A stretch of 64,000 nt of DNA from Sphaerolaimus hirsutus (lineage: Eukaryota > Nematoda > Chromadorea > Monhysterida > Sphaerolaimidae): assembly GCA_964036195.1 (NCBI GenBank), contig OZ038457.1, forward strand, positions 19,557,147 to 19,621,146, read 5' to 3'. A program made the position numbers and the translations under genes. Below, in pieces: positions 32,411-43,791 of the stretch. The notes beneath the pieces were generated by a model that worked only from the letters and a program-made list of their open reading frames with translations, was not told the DNA's origin and made no database searches. Position 1 is the stretch's first letter, and each line of letters opens with the position of its first letter.

Positions 32411-35400
32411 CACAGTAGTTTTCAACCGAAACTTTGAAAACTCACAAATCAGCATTGAATGTATTTGAATTTTGAGTTTACGATAATAGAATGAGGTGGC
32501 CGTCAACTACAGTTCATGGGGATCAAAAATTACTCATTTCGGTAAACCAAAATGCCTTCAAAGCTGATTTACGAGTATTTGAAGTTTCGGTTGAAAAAGT
32601 AACGGTTGAAAAGTTTCGTATTTACGCACATTGAGCGCTTCTGACAATAATTCCAGCTCCACATACCGTATTTCCTCGAAATCCCTCCTTTGAAATTCCT
32701 GGAATCGTATACTACCAATTTCTGACGAAATAATAAACTCCCTCGAAATACCCCCCCCCCAATTTCCACTCTGAAAAAAACAAACCCCCTGGGGGTATTT
32801 CGAGGGAATACGGTAGATAGATATATGCTGCCCAATTTTTAAAATATCAGAAACAGGGACTCCATGCCAGGGAGATCCGTGAGGGAACCGTCCCGTGGGC
32901 ACAAGAGATCAGTTAGGTATCTCACAAAAGTATTGTCCCAATTATTCCGGAACATATACTCGGCTGACCGCAAAGTATGCACCCCAAATTAGTTATGTCT
33001 TAGTCGATAACGCGCGAGCAGGATGTACGCACTTCACAAAAAAAGAAAAAATATTCCAAAAAAGAAAAAGGCGGAGTCATGTGCAAGCTTTTTCATTTCC
33101 ATATGCAACTTATGTTTTTCCCGAAAGGTTTTTCCTTTTTTTGTGGAACAATTTTTCTATCCAAAAAACACATAGCAACCGGTCCGCCGAGTATATAAGC
33201 GGTGGACAGCACACTTAGTATGAAAACCTACCATAACCCATCTGAATCATGAACCAAAAATTATACAGTTTTTTCATCATAATATTTCGTTTTTACTATT
33301 GAACAATTAATTACGAAATTAAATCACAAGACTTTATTCAGTAAATTATGGTAGGTTTCATACTAGGTGTGCTGTCCGCCCAGTATTCCAAATAATCACA
33401 GTGACTCCCATCCATTTTTACGGTGCCACGCGCCACCATGTTATAAATCTGGCGTCACAGACGAGACATTTGCACGCGTGAATGCCCAATACAATTCAGC
33501 CATAACGACGCTGGCGAACATTGAAAAAATGAACCGCTCAAGCGATATTTATGTTTGAGGAATTTATGTTCTTGACAAGCGATCTCGTTCGATCCTGAAA
33601 CATCGGCCTCGTTCCAAATGTGAGAGAAATGGATGGGCATGAAAGAAAAGAATGCAGGGGCGGAATTTAATTAGCCCGCTTTTTCTGCTAGACAGCATGG
33701 ACATTTATTTCGGATCTAACTCTACTGTGTCAGATATTTCCTGATTTTGTTACATTGCGTTGGGCTCTTTAAATCTCGCACCAGGTATTTATACTACAAC
33801 TAGGCCCAGTTGTGTAAAGTACCGAACTTTTTTCAGAGTATGCGTATGCGTAAAGTATTTTGTTTTTACTCACCCTCGAGTACAGAAAGCGTAAAGTGAT
33901 TATTTTACTTTTACTCGCGAGTAAATGAGAGTAACATACTTTTTCTCAGAACAGAATGCATAAATGCGAGTATTTTTCTTTTAGGAACGGATAAAAGTTA
34001 GTAAAATTACCTTTTCTTTCTGGAAAAAGCATTATGAAGGTTTACCCTGGACATCAATAAGGTGTTTGCTTTCTGTGAATAATTACTTTTTATGAAAAGC
34101 AGGGTTCTCGCATTGCAATAATACTCTTTCTGTACTCCCAAAAAATTACTATACTGTACTCTAGTACTCACAAAAAGTAAGCGTACAAACGAGTACAGAT
34201 ACTCTTTTCAAAGTATGCGTTGCGTATTTACTCGGTGCTCGAGTATGCTTCCTTTTTGAGTCAAAACAAAAACTCATTAACAACTGTGCAACTAGGTACA
34301 CTGTTAAGAATTTATCATAAATTTGAAGTTTGATGCAATCTCTATTCGTTGTTGTTTTTATGCACAACCAACACTACATCTAAAATTGATATGATTTATC
34401 ATATCATATCGTGTCATTCATGTCATCGTTTGCGGGTAATTATTACCCCAGCGAAAAATTCACCCCCTCTTTGATTGGAAGGGATGATGCCCATATATTT
34501 ATTAAAAATCGTCGTATGTAAATATGTGTTCTTTAAAAGCTTATGTCATATTTTGCAGCTGATGTTCACCAGCATTGATTTCATTGTATGAACTATGGAA
34601 TTTGTATTATTTGTTACTTACAGGCTTTCCTATTTAATTCTTAGTTTTACATACAATTCAGACAATATTTTAGCTAATATTACCACGAAAATGACCTGCC
34701 TCAATTAACTACTCCTCGTATAACCCCCCAGTCTAAAAAGTATGATGGGAAAATAACTCCCTGGGAACTTTTTGGAGCAAATACGGTACTGTATGTCTCT
34801 ACAGCGACGTAAATATGATCATTAATATTGACTTATAATACGTGCCAAAAATGTTGCAAACGTTTTAACAATTGTGCCGGGGAAAAAATGGACGGGGGAA
34901 AAACTTTATCACCAAAAAACACAAATTTTATGACCCATAAATATTTATTCAATAAAACTATGTATGTTACTATTCCCAATTTTTAATTAATAAGAATCAC
35001 CGAGAGCAACAAAAATCTAATGATTTAAACAAAATTCGTAAACAAAGTCACCAGCGCGTGCACATGCACGCAGGTTTCATGCTTCCCTTACGAGCGTCAA
35101 GAAGGCGATCCTGCCATAAAAAAATTCAGCGCCAAACGACTGGCGTTCAGTCTGGCGCTGGCGCTGGCGTTGGCGCGGGATAAAAAACAGACGTCGAAAA
35201 AAATGACGACGTGAAAGACAACCCACGGAACAATGGCGATAAAACAGCGAACATTCATCACTACACCGGCACTTTTCCTCGGCCGTCCGTCCTTGACGCA
35301 CAGGGACACCAATATCATTATCACTGGCGGCAGCCGATTCCGGCATCACTTGATTACCGCCCGTCACGTTGTTGCCCCATAACGCGCCGCCCCGCCACCA

Positions 35401-36146
35401 GTCCAGGGCCTAATTCCAATTTGCAGCTAAGGCGCGAGTAAGGTGCCAGTAAGGCGCCCAACACGCGAGTACGCCGATGTAATTGCGTGCGTAATGCGCA
35501 CAATAGTCCCAAGTTCATAGGCTTGCGTCGAGCGCCTTACCTGCGCCTTACGTTGTAATTGAATCCGCCCCCAGATGCAGCGCCGCCAGCGCACCAGACG
35601 GAACACATAAAAGCCACACTGCGCATATGCATGCTTCCATCTGGTTGCGCCATGTGACTTTTTCGCGCCCACAACAGCTAATCCCCGATGCGCACAGCTG
35701 CAAAAAATGGTGGCTTGCCTGGGGAATGACCGTTTCGGTCATAATTACGATGCCAACAGCAGTGGAAAAAAAAATTTGCCATTCAAGGCGCCCAAAAACA
35801 TTTTTGCAAATTGTTTCTCCCAAAAACTACGTGCAGCTAGGGACGTTTGGCGGCTGGCGGCGCCGCGGCCCCGAGTCACATCGGGCGGCGGCACTATATC
35901 TAGTCGCCGGGACTACTTTAGTTTTTATGAGGCCGCCTTTGCTCATAAATTTGAAATCGGCCCGGCCCGGCCGCGTTTATTATGCCAACAGCGGGCGTAC
36001 TGGGTTTGAGGAAAAATGGTCGATTCTGGGCGGATGGCAATGGCAAGTGAACTGAACTGAGGCGCAGTGTTGTAGGTGCGCAACCTTATGTCATCTCGCC
36101 GCCGCCGCGACGCGAACAAATGGGCCGCCGCGTGTTTCTTGGACCA

Positions 36147-36548
36147 GCTTTATGATGGGCGCTCTTTGTTGGATGTAGATGCTTTGATTTGCCTGCCTGG
36201 TTTGTAATTAGCATTTCAAAAAGCACTGGTGATTTTATATTTTTGTATTCTCAATCAATATACCTAATGATGTTTATATATATTGTAAATATATATAAAT
36301 AAGATTTATATCGTTCCACATTCTGAATTATATATATACACATGTATAAAATGTAAATATATATATATATATATATATAAATACATTATTTACCAATATA
36401 TAGAATATCTGAAGGAAGTATTAGAAAATTGAAAAAATCAATGAAAGAATCACTCACACTAGATATGTTGCACTTTGTGGCTACACCTGTAGACAAGATT
36501 TCCTTCAGAAAATATCTTTGCTCATATCTCATTTCTCATATCCATATG
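36147..36548. other. No gene seen; TA microsatellite
   Basis: AT-rich DNA with an interrupted TATATA tract at about 36340-36385. The left-arm counterpart, if any, is outside the window. I see no exon, RNA gene or transposon end here. Confidence 0.5.
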
Positions 36549-36556
36549 CTCAATAC

Positions 36557-37327
36557 TAGTGATGCCAAAAGCGCCATGGCGCTTTTCAAACCTTAGCGCC
36601 ATGCGCCAAAGGCGCCACAGCAAATTGGCGCCAAGCGCCAAAAGCGCCATGGCGCTTTCCCGAGCCTTAGCGCCAAGCGCCAAAGGCGCCAGGAGCCCAT
36701 GGCGCCAGCGCCAAAATGATTTTGCTTTTAATGGTACGGGTGAGACACGGTACCCTTTTCTTCACTTTCGATAACTTGTGTTGCCTGTCAAAACACAAAA
36801 ATAGTCAAATGGAAATCAATAAGTTTTCATGCTCAACTCCTCAACCATAGGAATGATATTGACCTGGGTTTTAATTGATTTTTACTTGTGATTTTGAAAT
36901 CAGGGTCAACTCAGATCAAATATTTATAGGTAAACCAAAAAAATGTCAGCAATTTGCTACGTGGTTTGTACTTTTTATCATGTAAGAGGTTTCACACATA
37001 ACATTGCATTGGGAATGTTTTGATTGATTTTAATTTGATAGCTTCCGTGAATCAACCATGATGTGTTCCTTTTCACACAACTATTGTGTGTTTTAATGCA
37101 TGCACGCACAACGAGCTGCATCAATCTTCGCGGCGCAACACTCGCTGGCGCTTTTTGGCGCTTTAAAAAATGGTAGCGCCAAGCGCCAATGGCGCCACTG
37201 GAAAGTAGCGCCAAGCGCCAAAAGCGCCATGGCGCTTTTCGGAAACTCGGCGCCAAGCGCCATGCATGGCGCTTTTTGCTTTGGCCCTAGCGCCAGGCGC
37301 CAGCGCCATGGCGCTTTCACATCACTA
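36557..37327. mobile_element. hAT-type MITE packed with GGCGC palindromes
   Basis: Ends TAGTGATGCCAAAAGCGCC and GCGCTTTCACATCACTA, flanked by CTCAATAC at 36549-36556 and 37328-37335. Both outer parts carry tandem AGCGCCAAGCGCCAAAGGCGCC-like words; the 400-bp centre is ordinary. A diverged short relative lies at about 48427-48535 in a pmt-1 intron. Confidence 0.87.
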
Positions 37328-37335
37328 CTCAATAC

Positions 37336-38678
37336 AGAGAATTGCTGATTGAAATCATATTCCGAGCATGTGAATCATTTGAAATTCAAAAATTTCTCAG
37401 CTCAAATTTACATTGTGATATAAAAAACATGATGGGTAATTCAACTACCTAGTCCTAATTACTTATATACACTACCGTGCAGAATAGTTGGGACTTTTCA
37501 CCATATAGAAACTGTAGGCTTGGCGGTCCACCACAATTTTTTTTGCAGCCCAGTTTTTGTGACTCGTCCAATTTTGATGCCATTCCAGTATGCTGGGGTG
37601 TCAGGCTGGGGCTACTACTTAGAATTTTTGGGAATCCCCTGGGCCCGAGATAAGGGTGGTCTATCAAAAGTGGTCAATAAAAATATTAAAAATGGTAACA
37701 ATTTTTGGCAGTCCAGCCCATTATACCTGAAAGTATTTATTGCCTTATCCAAATACGGTAAGTGATTTCACACCAAATGCCAAAAGTATGGCTACGCATT
37801 GAGTGCAAAATGTTTGCAACATGGAATGTTTTTCAAGTTGCCATCTAGGTTGTAAATTTATCTTATTGTTTTTATGTTGTAATGGTTGTTTGATTTTGTT
37901 GACTTCTCAAATATTCTATTGCATGAATACTGCTTGTTCAATGAGAGTAAATGGATTGTGGAATTTTTTATTACATTTTTTCTGTTTGCAAATGGTACAA
38001 AAAATCCCAAAATACTGGTTGAATTGAAATAAAGAATGAGAGATTGTTTGAGTTAAGAGATGATTAAGAGTGATTCAGTGATTGAAACTAGTAATGAAAG
38101 TAATGAAAAGCTAGAGTGATTTATACTTTTTTTGGAAAGTTACCTTCGAGTGATATATTTTATTATATTTTCCAGAAAATTGGTAATTTTTCTCATCCCA
38201 TTCATAACTGCAGTGTGGCCAAATCATGTGAATTCTGGACATAAATTACGGGAAATAAAATATATGAATCTAAAAATGTGCCTAAGTGGGTGGCCAAAGC
38301 TGCCCCAGATAACAACTTGTTATTCATTTAAAAATGCGTCTAAATTACTGTCTGTAGTGCACTGCTACATCAGTCATATAAATGGCGTCTTCGACTACTG
38401 CACGGGAAGTGTATGTCTAGCATTTCACACACCATACAACATGAAATTTATGTAAATATCTAGGTATATAAATTGCAAGTACAAGTAGTTACTCAACCAA
38501 TTGTGTTATCAGGAACCAAATTCAAATACTGTCATTTTATAAGACAAGTGTTAACAACCAAGAACTGTTAGACGGTGCATTTCAAACATAGCCCAAGACA
38601 AATCCGGCAGTTGCAGTTTTGTGTGCATGCTTGAGATACAATTTACAACTTTTCGGCTTTCTTGACATTTGTCCTGTC
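37336..38678. other. No gene recognised
   Basis: AT-rich DNA with only short frames open by chance. No splice-flanked exon, terminal inverted repeat or RNA gene was recognised. Confidence 0.45.
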
Positions 38679-39244
38679 TAGGGTGTCAACTTTCCGTTTT
38701 CCGTTTTCCGTTTCCGCTTTCCGCAGGCAATTTTTTTTCCGTTTCCGTTTTCCGGCTGCAAATTTTTTTTTCCGTTTCCGTTTCCGTTTTTCCGGCTCAT
38801 TTTCCGTTTTCCGGGAAAAATTTCAGTTTTTCCGCCTTTTTTCCGTTTTCCGGCTCAATTGTCTGTTTTTCCAACTTTTTTCCATTTTCTGACTCAATTC
38901 TCTGTTTTCTGTTTCAGCCAAACTGGTAAACATGCATGCAGGTTCTCAATTATGTGAATTGTTTCTATTTCTAGCAAGATTTCTGAAAAAATTTTTGATT
39001 TCTGGATAAATTTCTGCAATTTTTTTCCGTTTCCGACAAAATTTCAGCAAATTTTTTCTGTTTCCAGCATAATTTCAGAAAATTTTTCCGTTTCCGTTTC
39101 CGTTTTCCAGCCTTTCATTTTTCCGTTTTCCGTTTTCCGGCAGGTGCAAAGTTTTTTCCGTTTCCGTTTCCGTTTTCCGGCAAGTGTAAATTTTTTTCCG
39201 TTTCCGTTTCCGTTTTCCGCCAAAAAGTTTTTGTTGACACCCTA
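38679..39244. mobile_element. hAT-type MITE with TTTCCG core
   Basis: Ends TAGGGTGTCAACTTTCCG and TTGTTGACACCCTA, flanked by GTCCTGTC at 38671-38678 and 39245-39252. The interior is almost wholly TTTTCCG/TTTCCGTTTCCG repeats on one strand. Short sibling at 50205-50453. Confidence 0.88.
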
Positions 39245-39252
39245 GTCCTGTC

Positions 39253-40023
39253 TTATCATCCAACATCATACGGAAATGGTCCCATAGAGTTTTTTTGCCA
39301 CCGAAGTTTGCGTCATTGTTACCCTAGCAGCTGAGTCAGCATTTGCTAGGCATGAGGCACATTAAAATGTTATCAAGTCATAAAACTGTACTGCCCACCA
39401 CTCACAGAAAAAACCGGCCCAAAACTTAGCTAAAAATTCTTCTACACAATTCACAATCGTAACCAAATGCCGTGTCGACCCTACAACAATACACGATTCT
39501 ATTTCTGCGGTCGCGAGTGTACCCTGTAGTACCGAGCTGTGTGTGCTGCACTTCGACTGGCTTGGCACTGTGCCAGCTGCGGTTGCGCCGCGGTGCCCCT
39601 TGCCTTATACACAGACGGCTACAGGACACACGGGCGAGTTGCTCAGTGCACTATGGAGTTTTGCGGAAGGGAAGCCCAGTGGACACCAAAAAGTGAAGGT
39701 TAAAGGTGGAGTGTTAGTCTGAAAAGTGATGATTCATGCTGTGGACATTTGGACGGGGATACGTTGCAAACATGAACTTACCGGATCGTCTACAGCGAAC
39801 TGATTGGGTTGGTTGCCGGATAATTCGAATTTTACTTTATATTTAGAATTAGGAGAACCTTGGAATTTTTATTTCAAGTGTCCCGGACTCTGGTGGAAAG
39901 TTTGATCAGCTCAAAACGCTCTTCGGGGAGCACTTTTCATTCTGACATTCTACGCTACCCAATTCCATGTTCTTCACACTCCTCGCAAAAACGTGTCGGG
40001 CTGGTAAAATTTGGTCTGTCATA
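39253..40023. other. No gene assigned; GC-balanced stretch
   Basis: About 39420-39700 is less AT-rich than its surroundings and open in two frames on opposite strands, neither resembling a family I know. It may hold an unspliced 5' region, but I cannot support a gene. Confidence 0.3.
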
Positions 40024-40212
40024 TACTCGGCGAACCGCAAACTACGTGCAAAATCCTACCGTAATTTACTGAATAAAATCTGGTGATAAATTTCATAATT
40101 AATTTTTCCATAGTAAAAAAAGAAATATAATGATGAAATACTGTACAATTCTGGTTCATTTTTCAAATGCGTTATGGTAGGTTCCCATACTAAGTGTGAT
40201 GTCCGCCGAGTA
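40024..40212. mobile_element. TACTCGGCG-ended MITE, TA target
   Basis: Begins TACTCGGCGAACCGC, ends GTCCGCCGAGTA, with TA on both sides. The interior shares CCTACCGTAATTTACTGAAT and TATGGTAGGTTCCCATACTA with 3898-4087, so it is a member of the same family. Confidence 0.7.
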
Positions 40213-40269
40213 TACATAGATTACCATTCCACCCACACACACACACACTCCTCTCTCACTCTTCCCACT

Positions 40270-40400
40270 TTCAACCAATCAGCATAGAGTTTGGGGGCGG
40301 AGCGCATGGCTCGATGTGGCCGAGCTGAGCGGACGGCGGCTAGGCGAACGGAATGTCTGCCGCCGGCCGGGCGTCAACTATGCCAACATCTTGCCTCGCA
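40270..40400 (+). promoter_or_regulatory. Possible TATA-less promoter (CCAAT box, GC box)
   Basis: CCAATCA at 40275-40281 and GGGGGCGGAGC at 40293-40303 stand 12 bp apart, followed by a CpG-rich stretch. An ATG at about 40352 opens a short frame, but no downstream exon is recognised, so the target gene is unknown and the call rests on composition and two motifs. Confidence 0.3.
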
Positions 40401-40742
40401 CACTGCCCGCCCGGGTGGAATTTAATTTAAATTGTGGCCATTTATTGGGTAATGTTGATCCGCGATTTTATGTTTAGGTAGATTGTAGGGGGCGTATTGA
40501 AAAATCGATGAAAGAGTTTGACCCACGGTTAGATCAAATTGAATTTAATTAAATGGGTTGCTTGCTCTGCACCTTGAAGTTTGGCCCTGAACGCCAATTC
40601 TTCGAAGTATCGACGGCACTGTAGGATTTTCAAAGTTATTTGGCTAGTCGATGTTTTCCTTTCGAACTTTAACAGAAGAAAGCAGGCAGGTCACTTTTAC
40701 AGTAAATATCGAATTCAGAATGCAATGGAGTATACACAGGTA

Positions 40743-41434
40743 CATATGAAGGGTGTGCTTCTAAACGTACCGATCTACAAAAAATCGATTTTGAGATAAT
40801 CGCGATTGAAAGTTTGGCGCATGCAATACCCATACATGGGTATTGGGTATGGGAATTTTGGGTAAGGGTATTTCGGCCATATTGTTGGGTATCCACATGC
40901 ATGGGTATAATCATTGATTATACACATAACACTAGCTATATAAAATTTAGGGAATTGTATTTTTGTAGTACAGTACATTTTAAAGGAACAAATTGGTAAT
41001 AGCGTGTAGATCGGTATTTTTTAAAGCACAAAATCAGAAAGCTGTAGATCGGTACTTTTACCCATAATAAAAAAGCACAAAATGAGTTTTTGCGCAACTG
41101 GACGCCGATCTGACATCGGTACTTTTAGAAGCACAAAAAATAATGTGCAGATCAGTACATTTAAAAGAACAATTTTGAAAAAAGTGTGTAGATCGGTACT
41201 TTTAAAGACACAAAAGCTGAAAAAGCTTGTAGATCGGTACTTTTAAAATTTCAAAAACTGTATTTTGCGATTTTTTTGCTTTTTTCGACCCCCCATATCT
41301 CAAAATTGAATTTCGCACCCCCCACATATTATATATATTTTTGAAGCGCATTTTTATGGGGACCCCAAAAATGGTCCTAACTCAAATTTGAAAAATTTGT
41401 AGATCGGTACTTTTAGAAGCACACCCTTCATATG
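40743..41434. mobile_element. Inverted-repeat element with internal tandem GATCGGTAC units
   Basis: GAAGGGTGTGCTTCTAAACG at the left is mirrored by TTTTAGAAGCACACCCTTC at the right. The right half repeats GTAGATCGGTACTTTTAAAA-like units about seven times at roughly 40-60 bp spacing. Around 40825-40930 GGTATTGGGTAT words also repeat. No ORF. Confidence 0.65.
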
Positions 41435-43010
41435 AATGATACCCAAAATGGGTGAATATATTTAGCTTAGGATAGCAATAACAACTAAATGTATCGCAAT
41501 TTTTTATCAATAACAAAACGACTAATAGTGGATTTCCGGGCAGATAAATATACAACAAATCGGCGGGGGGGGGGGGAAATACTTCCGTATTTTCAAGCGC
41601 GAACAAGTGAGCAACATCGAAGCGAATAGGTAAATCACTATAGACACTCAATAGACAAACCATCATAACAAATCCATTCCATTGAACTGCGGCGACGTGG
41701 GCAGGCAGCTATTTGTTCTCTGGGCCCGGTGTGCAGTACCTATCCCCCCAGCTAAAGGTGATGTTTGCCTTACTCTGACTGTACCTGCGTTCCCAGTGTT
41801 GTGTCTGTGTGTCCCGCCCGCACTGGTTCATACGTTGGGGACATCATATCCACTACAGACATATCCCATCTTTGGGCCCCGTCCCAATTGCTGAGGCTAA
41901 GTATTTGGTTGATTCGGTTCTCGCTGACCAGAGCCGAGACTTTTCACAAATGAATTGATGATGTCTCGGGCGTAAATCCTGGCTGGCGTGGAAAAGCATC
42001 GCCGTACAAGTGTCTCACAAAGGTAGAATAATTAGGCAATCGATTTACTAAACTATATCTCAACCACCAAATTTGAACCGGGCCCGGCAATACACATCCT
42101 TACCCCATTCGCAGTGCGGCGGCGCCACCGAAGCGAGCGCGCAGCTCTGTTTGCACAGTCTCGAGTTGCCCGGCCGTTAGCCCACTCGCCCCCCCCCCCC
42201 CTCCAAACCAACGTCCAACATTGAGCCGTTTGCATTATGCACCGTCTGTTGAGAGGCGAATTGACAATCGTGCGTCGATATTTGCATTTGTGATCGTGTG
42301 TGTGTGGAAAATGGCGCGGGAATGGCCGATCGAGACAAACGGTAGTGGGGCCACGGGCGGGATGCGCTGCGCCGCGCAGCGCACACACAATACACATTCG
42401 TTTTACAGGGCATTTTGTGCCGGTGGTTTTAGAGATATTGCCGCCACCTGGGCAAGTGTTTGTGCCGATAGAAATTTCATCGAGGAAGGATGACTGAGCA
42501 GAAACTTGTGCCAAAATTGAGCCAATTACGAATTAAGATGTCCAGAGAGTCACCCGAAAAACATCCATTTTCACTGCGAAAACTCAAACTCTCCAGCCAT
42601 CCGCGCGCCGCAAAGAGCGCAACTACATTCACCTGTTTGCGCACAATTCCCCAAATGTCAACGTCATACAGTTCAGGACAATTGTTTGCCAAGCAACCGT
42701 TAACCCCCCCCCCCCCCACAAAGCCACACGCAGCGGAAAATATGTGCGCGCGCGCCAGTTGAAATTGGGCCATTACTGTGCAAATATGGGCAGTGCACTA
42801 AAATGGATGTGAGCCCCCGATTTTCATGCGACTATTTTTTCTGAGTAGTGTGGAAATTCCTAGTGTTTATGGAATTATGGATTTGAATTGATTTGTGAAT
42901 TATGGTATATAAATATGCCACGGTATATTTTTTACACAGGATAGTGTTTAGGAAAAACGTGAGCATTGAGCTCTTGTATCGATGAGCATTAGTTCTCGGG
43001 TGCAGAGACA
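41435..43010. other. No gene assigned; CpG-rich block
   Basis: A C/G homopolymer is at about 41565-41576. 42080-42480 is GC- and CpG-rich and could be a promoter region for a neighbour. The frame 42490-42762 (+) begins ATGACTGAGCAGAAAC and stays open for 90 codons, but the opposite strand is equally open and I recognise no family. Confidence 0.3.
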
Positions 43011-43014
43011 CCTG

Positions 43015-43167
43015 GCGCCAATCCCAAGCCCTGTAAAGTGTAAAGTGAAGTGTAAGATGTCATGTAAAATGTCCATCAAAGAAAAAAGAAGAGATTTTAC
43101 TACTGGACTTTGCATGACATTTGTTTGACACTTAACTTCACACTTTTTCAGGGTCTGAGACTGTCCC
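43015..43167. mobile_element. Introner-like palindromic element
   Basis: GGCGCCAATCCCAAGCCCTGT at the left and TCAGGGTCTGAGACTGTCCCC at the right are diverged inverse ends. The inside has GTAAAATGTCC and GCATGACATTTG words as in the intron-forming copies. Upstream of the MSP gene; no exon seen next to it. Confidence 0.6.
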
Positions 43168-43310
43168 CTGTCCACTTGTTGGCTTGGAATCGTTGAAATG
43201 AACTGCTATATTCAAGTGACTGGATACTATTCACTATTGATGTATTGTAGTTTTTTGTGGTAAGTTCATTCAACTACTGCAGTATGCAGTCATTCAAAAA
43301 ACCCTCATTG

Positions 43311-43368
43311 AACCTTATTTGCATCGAACCTTATTTGCATCGAACCTTATTTGCATTGAACCATATGG
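43311..43368. repeat. Short tandem GAACCTTATTTGCATC
   Basis: Three near-perfect 16-bp units followed by a diverged fourth (GAACCATATGG). Confidence 0.8.
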
Positions 43369-43791
43369 AACCCATGCAACAATGGAGATAAGGCTAGTTT
43401 TATAAACCAATACTGGGCTAACACTTTACCGGTGGATTTTTTTTTAGGGATATGATGATGGTTTTGGGATGAGAAAGAGTCAAAAATTCGTAACTAGCGA
43501 AAGTTTTGCCTTATTACTGAATGGAGATAGCGTAGCATTGCACACACCGATCAACACAAAGTGGCAAAAAAACACAGAAACCAAACACGTAAAACCGCGA
43601 CAAAACAACCACAAAACCCGAAGACCCAATCAGAAAAAAACCCAGCCCCAAAGCGCCCAGACATCGAGCAGCCAATAGCACCGAATAAAAACCAAGCCAA
43701 AGGGCCGTCCTGGGCCATCACAGCACACCACCCCCCAAACACATCAGCCAGCGGTAGCGCGGCCACACCGACACCGACGCCGACAGCAGCA

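Larger units (their letters stand above)
23392..36146. repeat. Right arm of the inverted duplication
   Basis: Inverted counterpart of 1-12641. It carries mirrored copies of the left-arm elements (for example 32108-32410 for 4869-5171, 30780-31075 for 6985-7290, 27555-27765 for 9297-9506). It lacks the left-arm insertions at 1821-2032, 2103-3049 and 5305-5644, and has its own at 25509-26581 and about 29652-30669. The inner end coincides with the tip of a small palindromic element. Past 36146 the left-arm counterpart lies outside the window. Confidence 0.93.

Noticed and set aside
35627-36055. A 142-codon open frame, mirrored at 89-421
   Set aside because: It lies in GC-rich repeat DNA with other frames open across the same bases and no family resemblance; being in both arms only reflects the duplication.
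38662-38929. Phe/Arg-rich open frames
   Set aside because: They are translations of the TTTCCG repeat of a MITE.
42053-42773. Overlapping open frames on both strands
   Set aside because: Open on both strands, CpG-rich, no splice logic or family match; more likely regulatory or fossil DNA.
43311-43368. Possible CRISPR-like array
   Set aside because: Units are directly adjacent with no unique spacers, and the DNA is eukaryotic.
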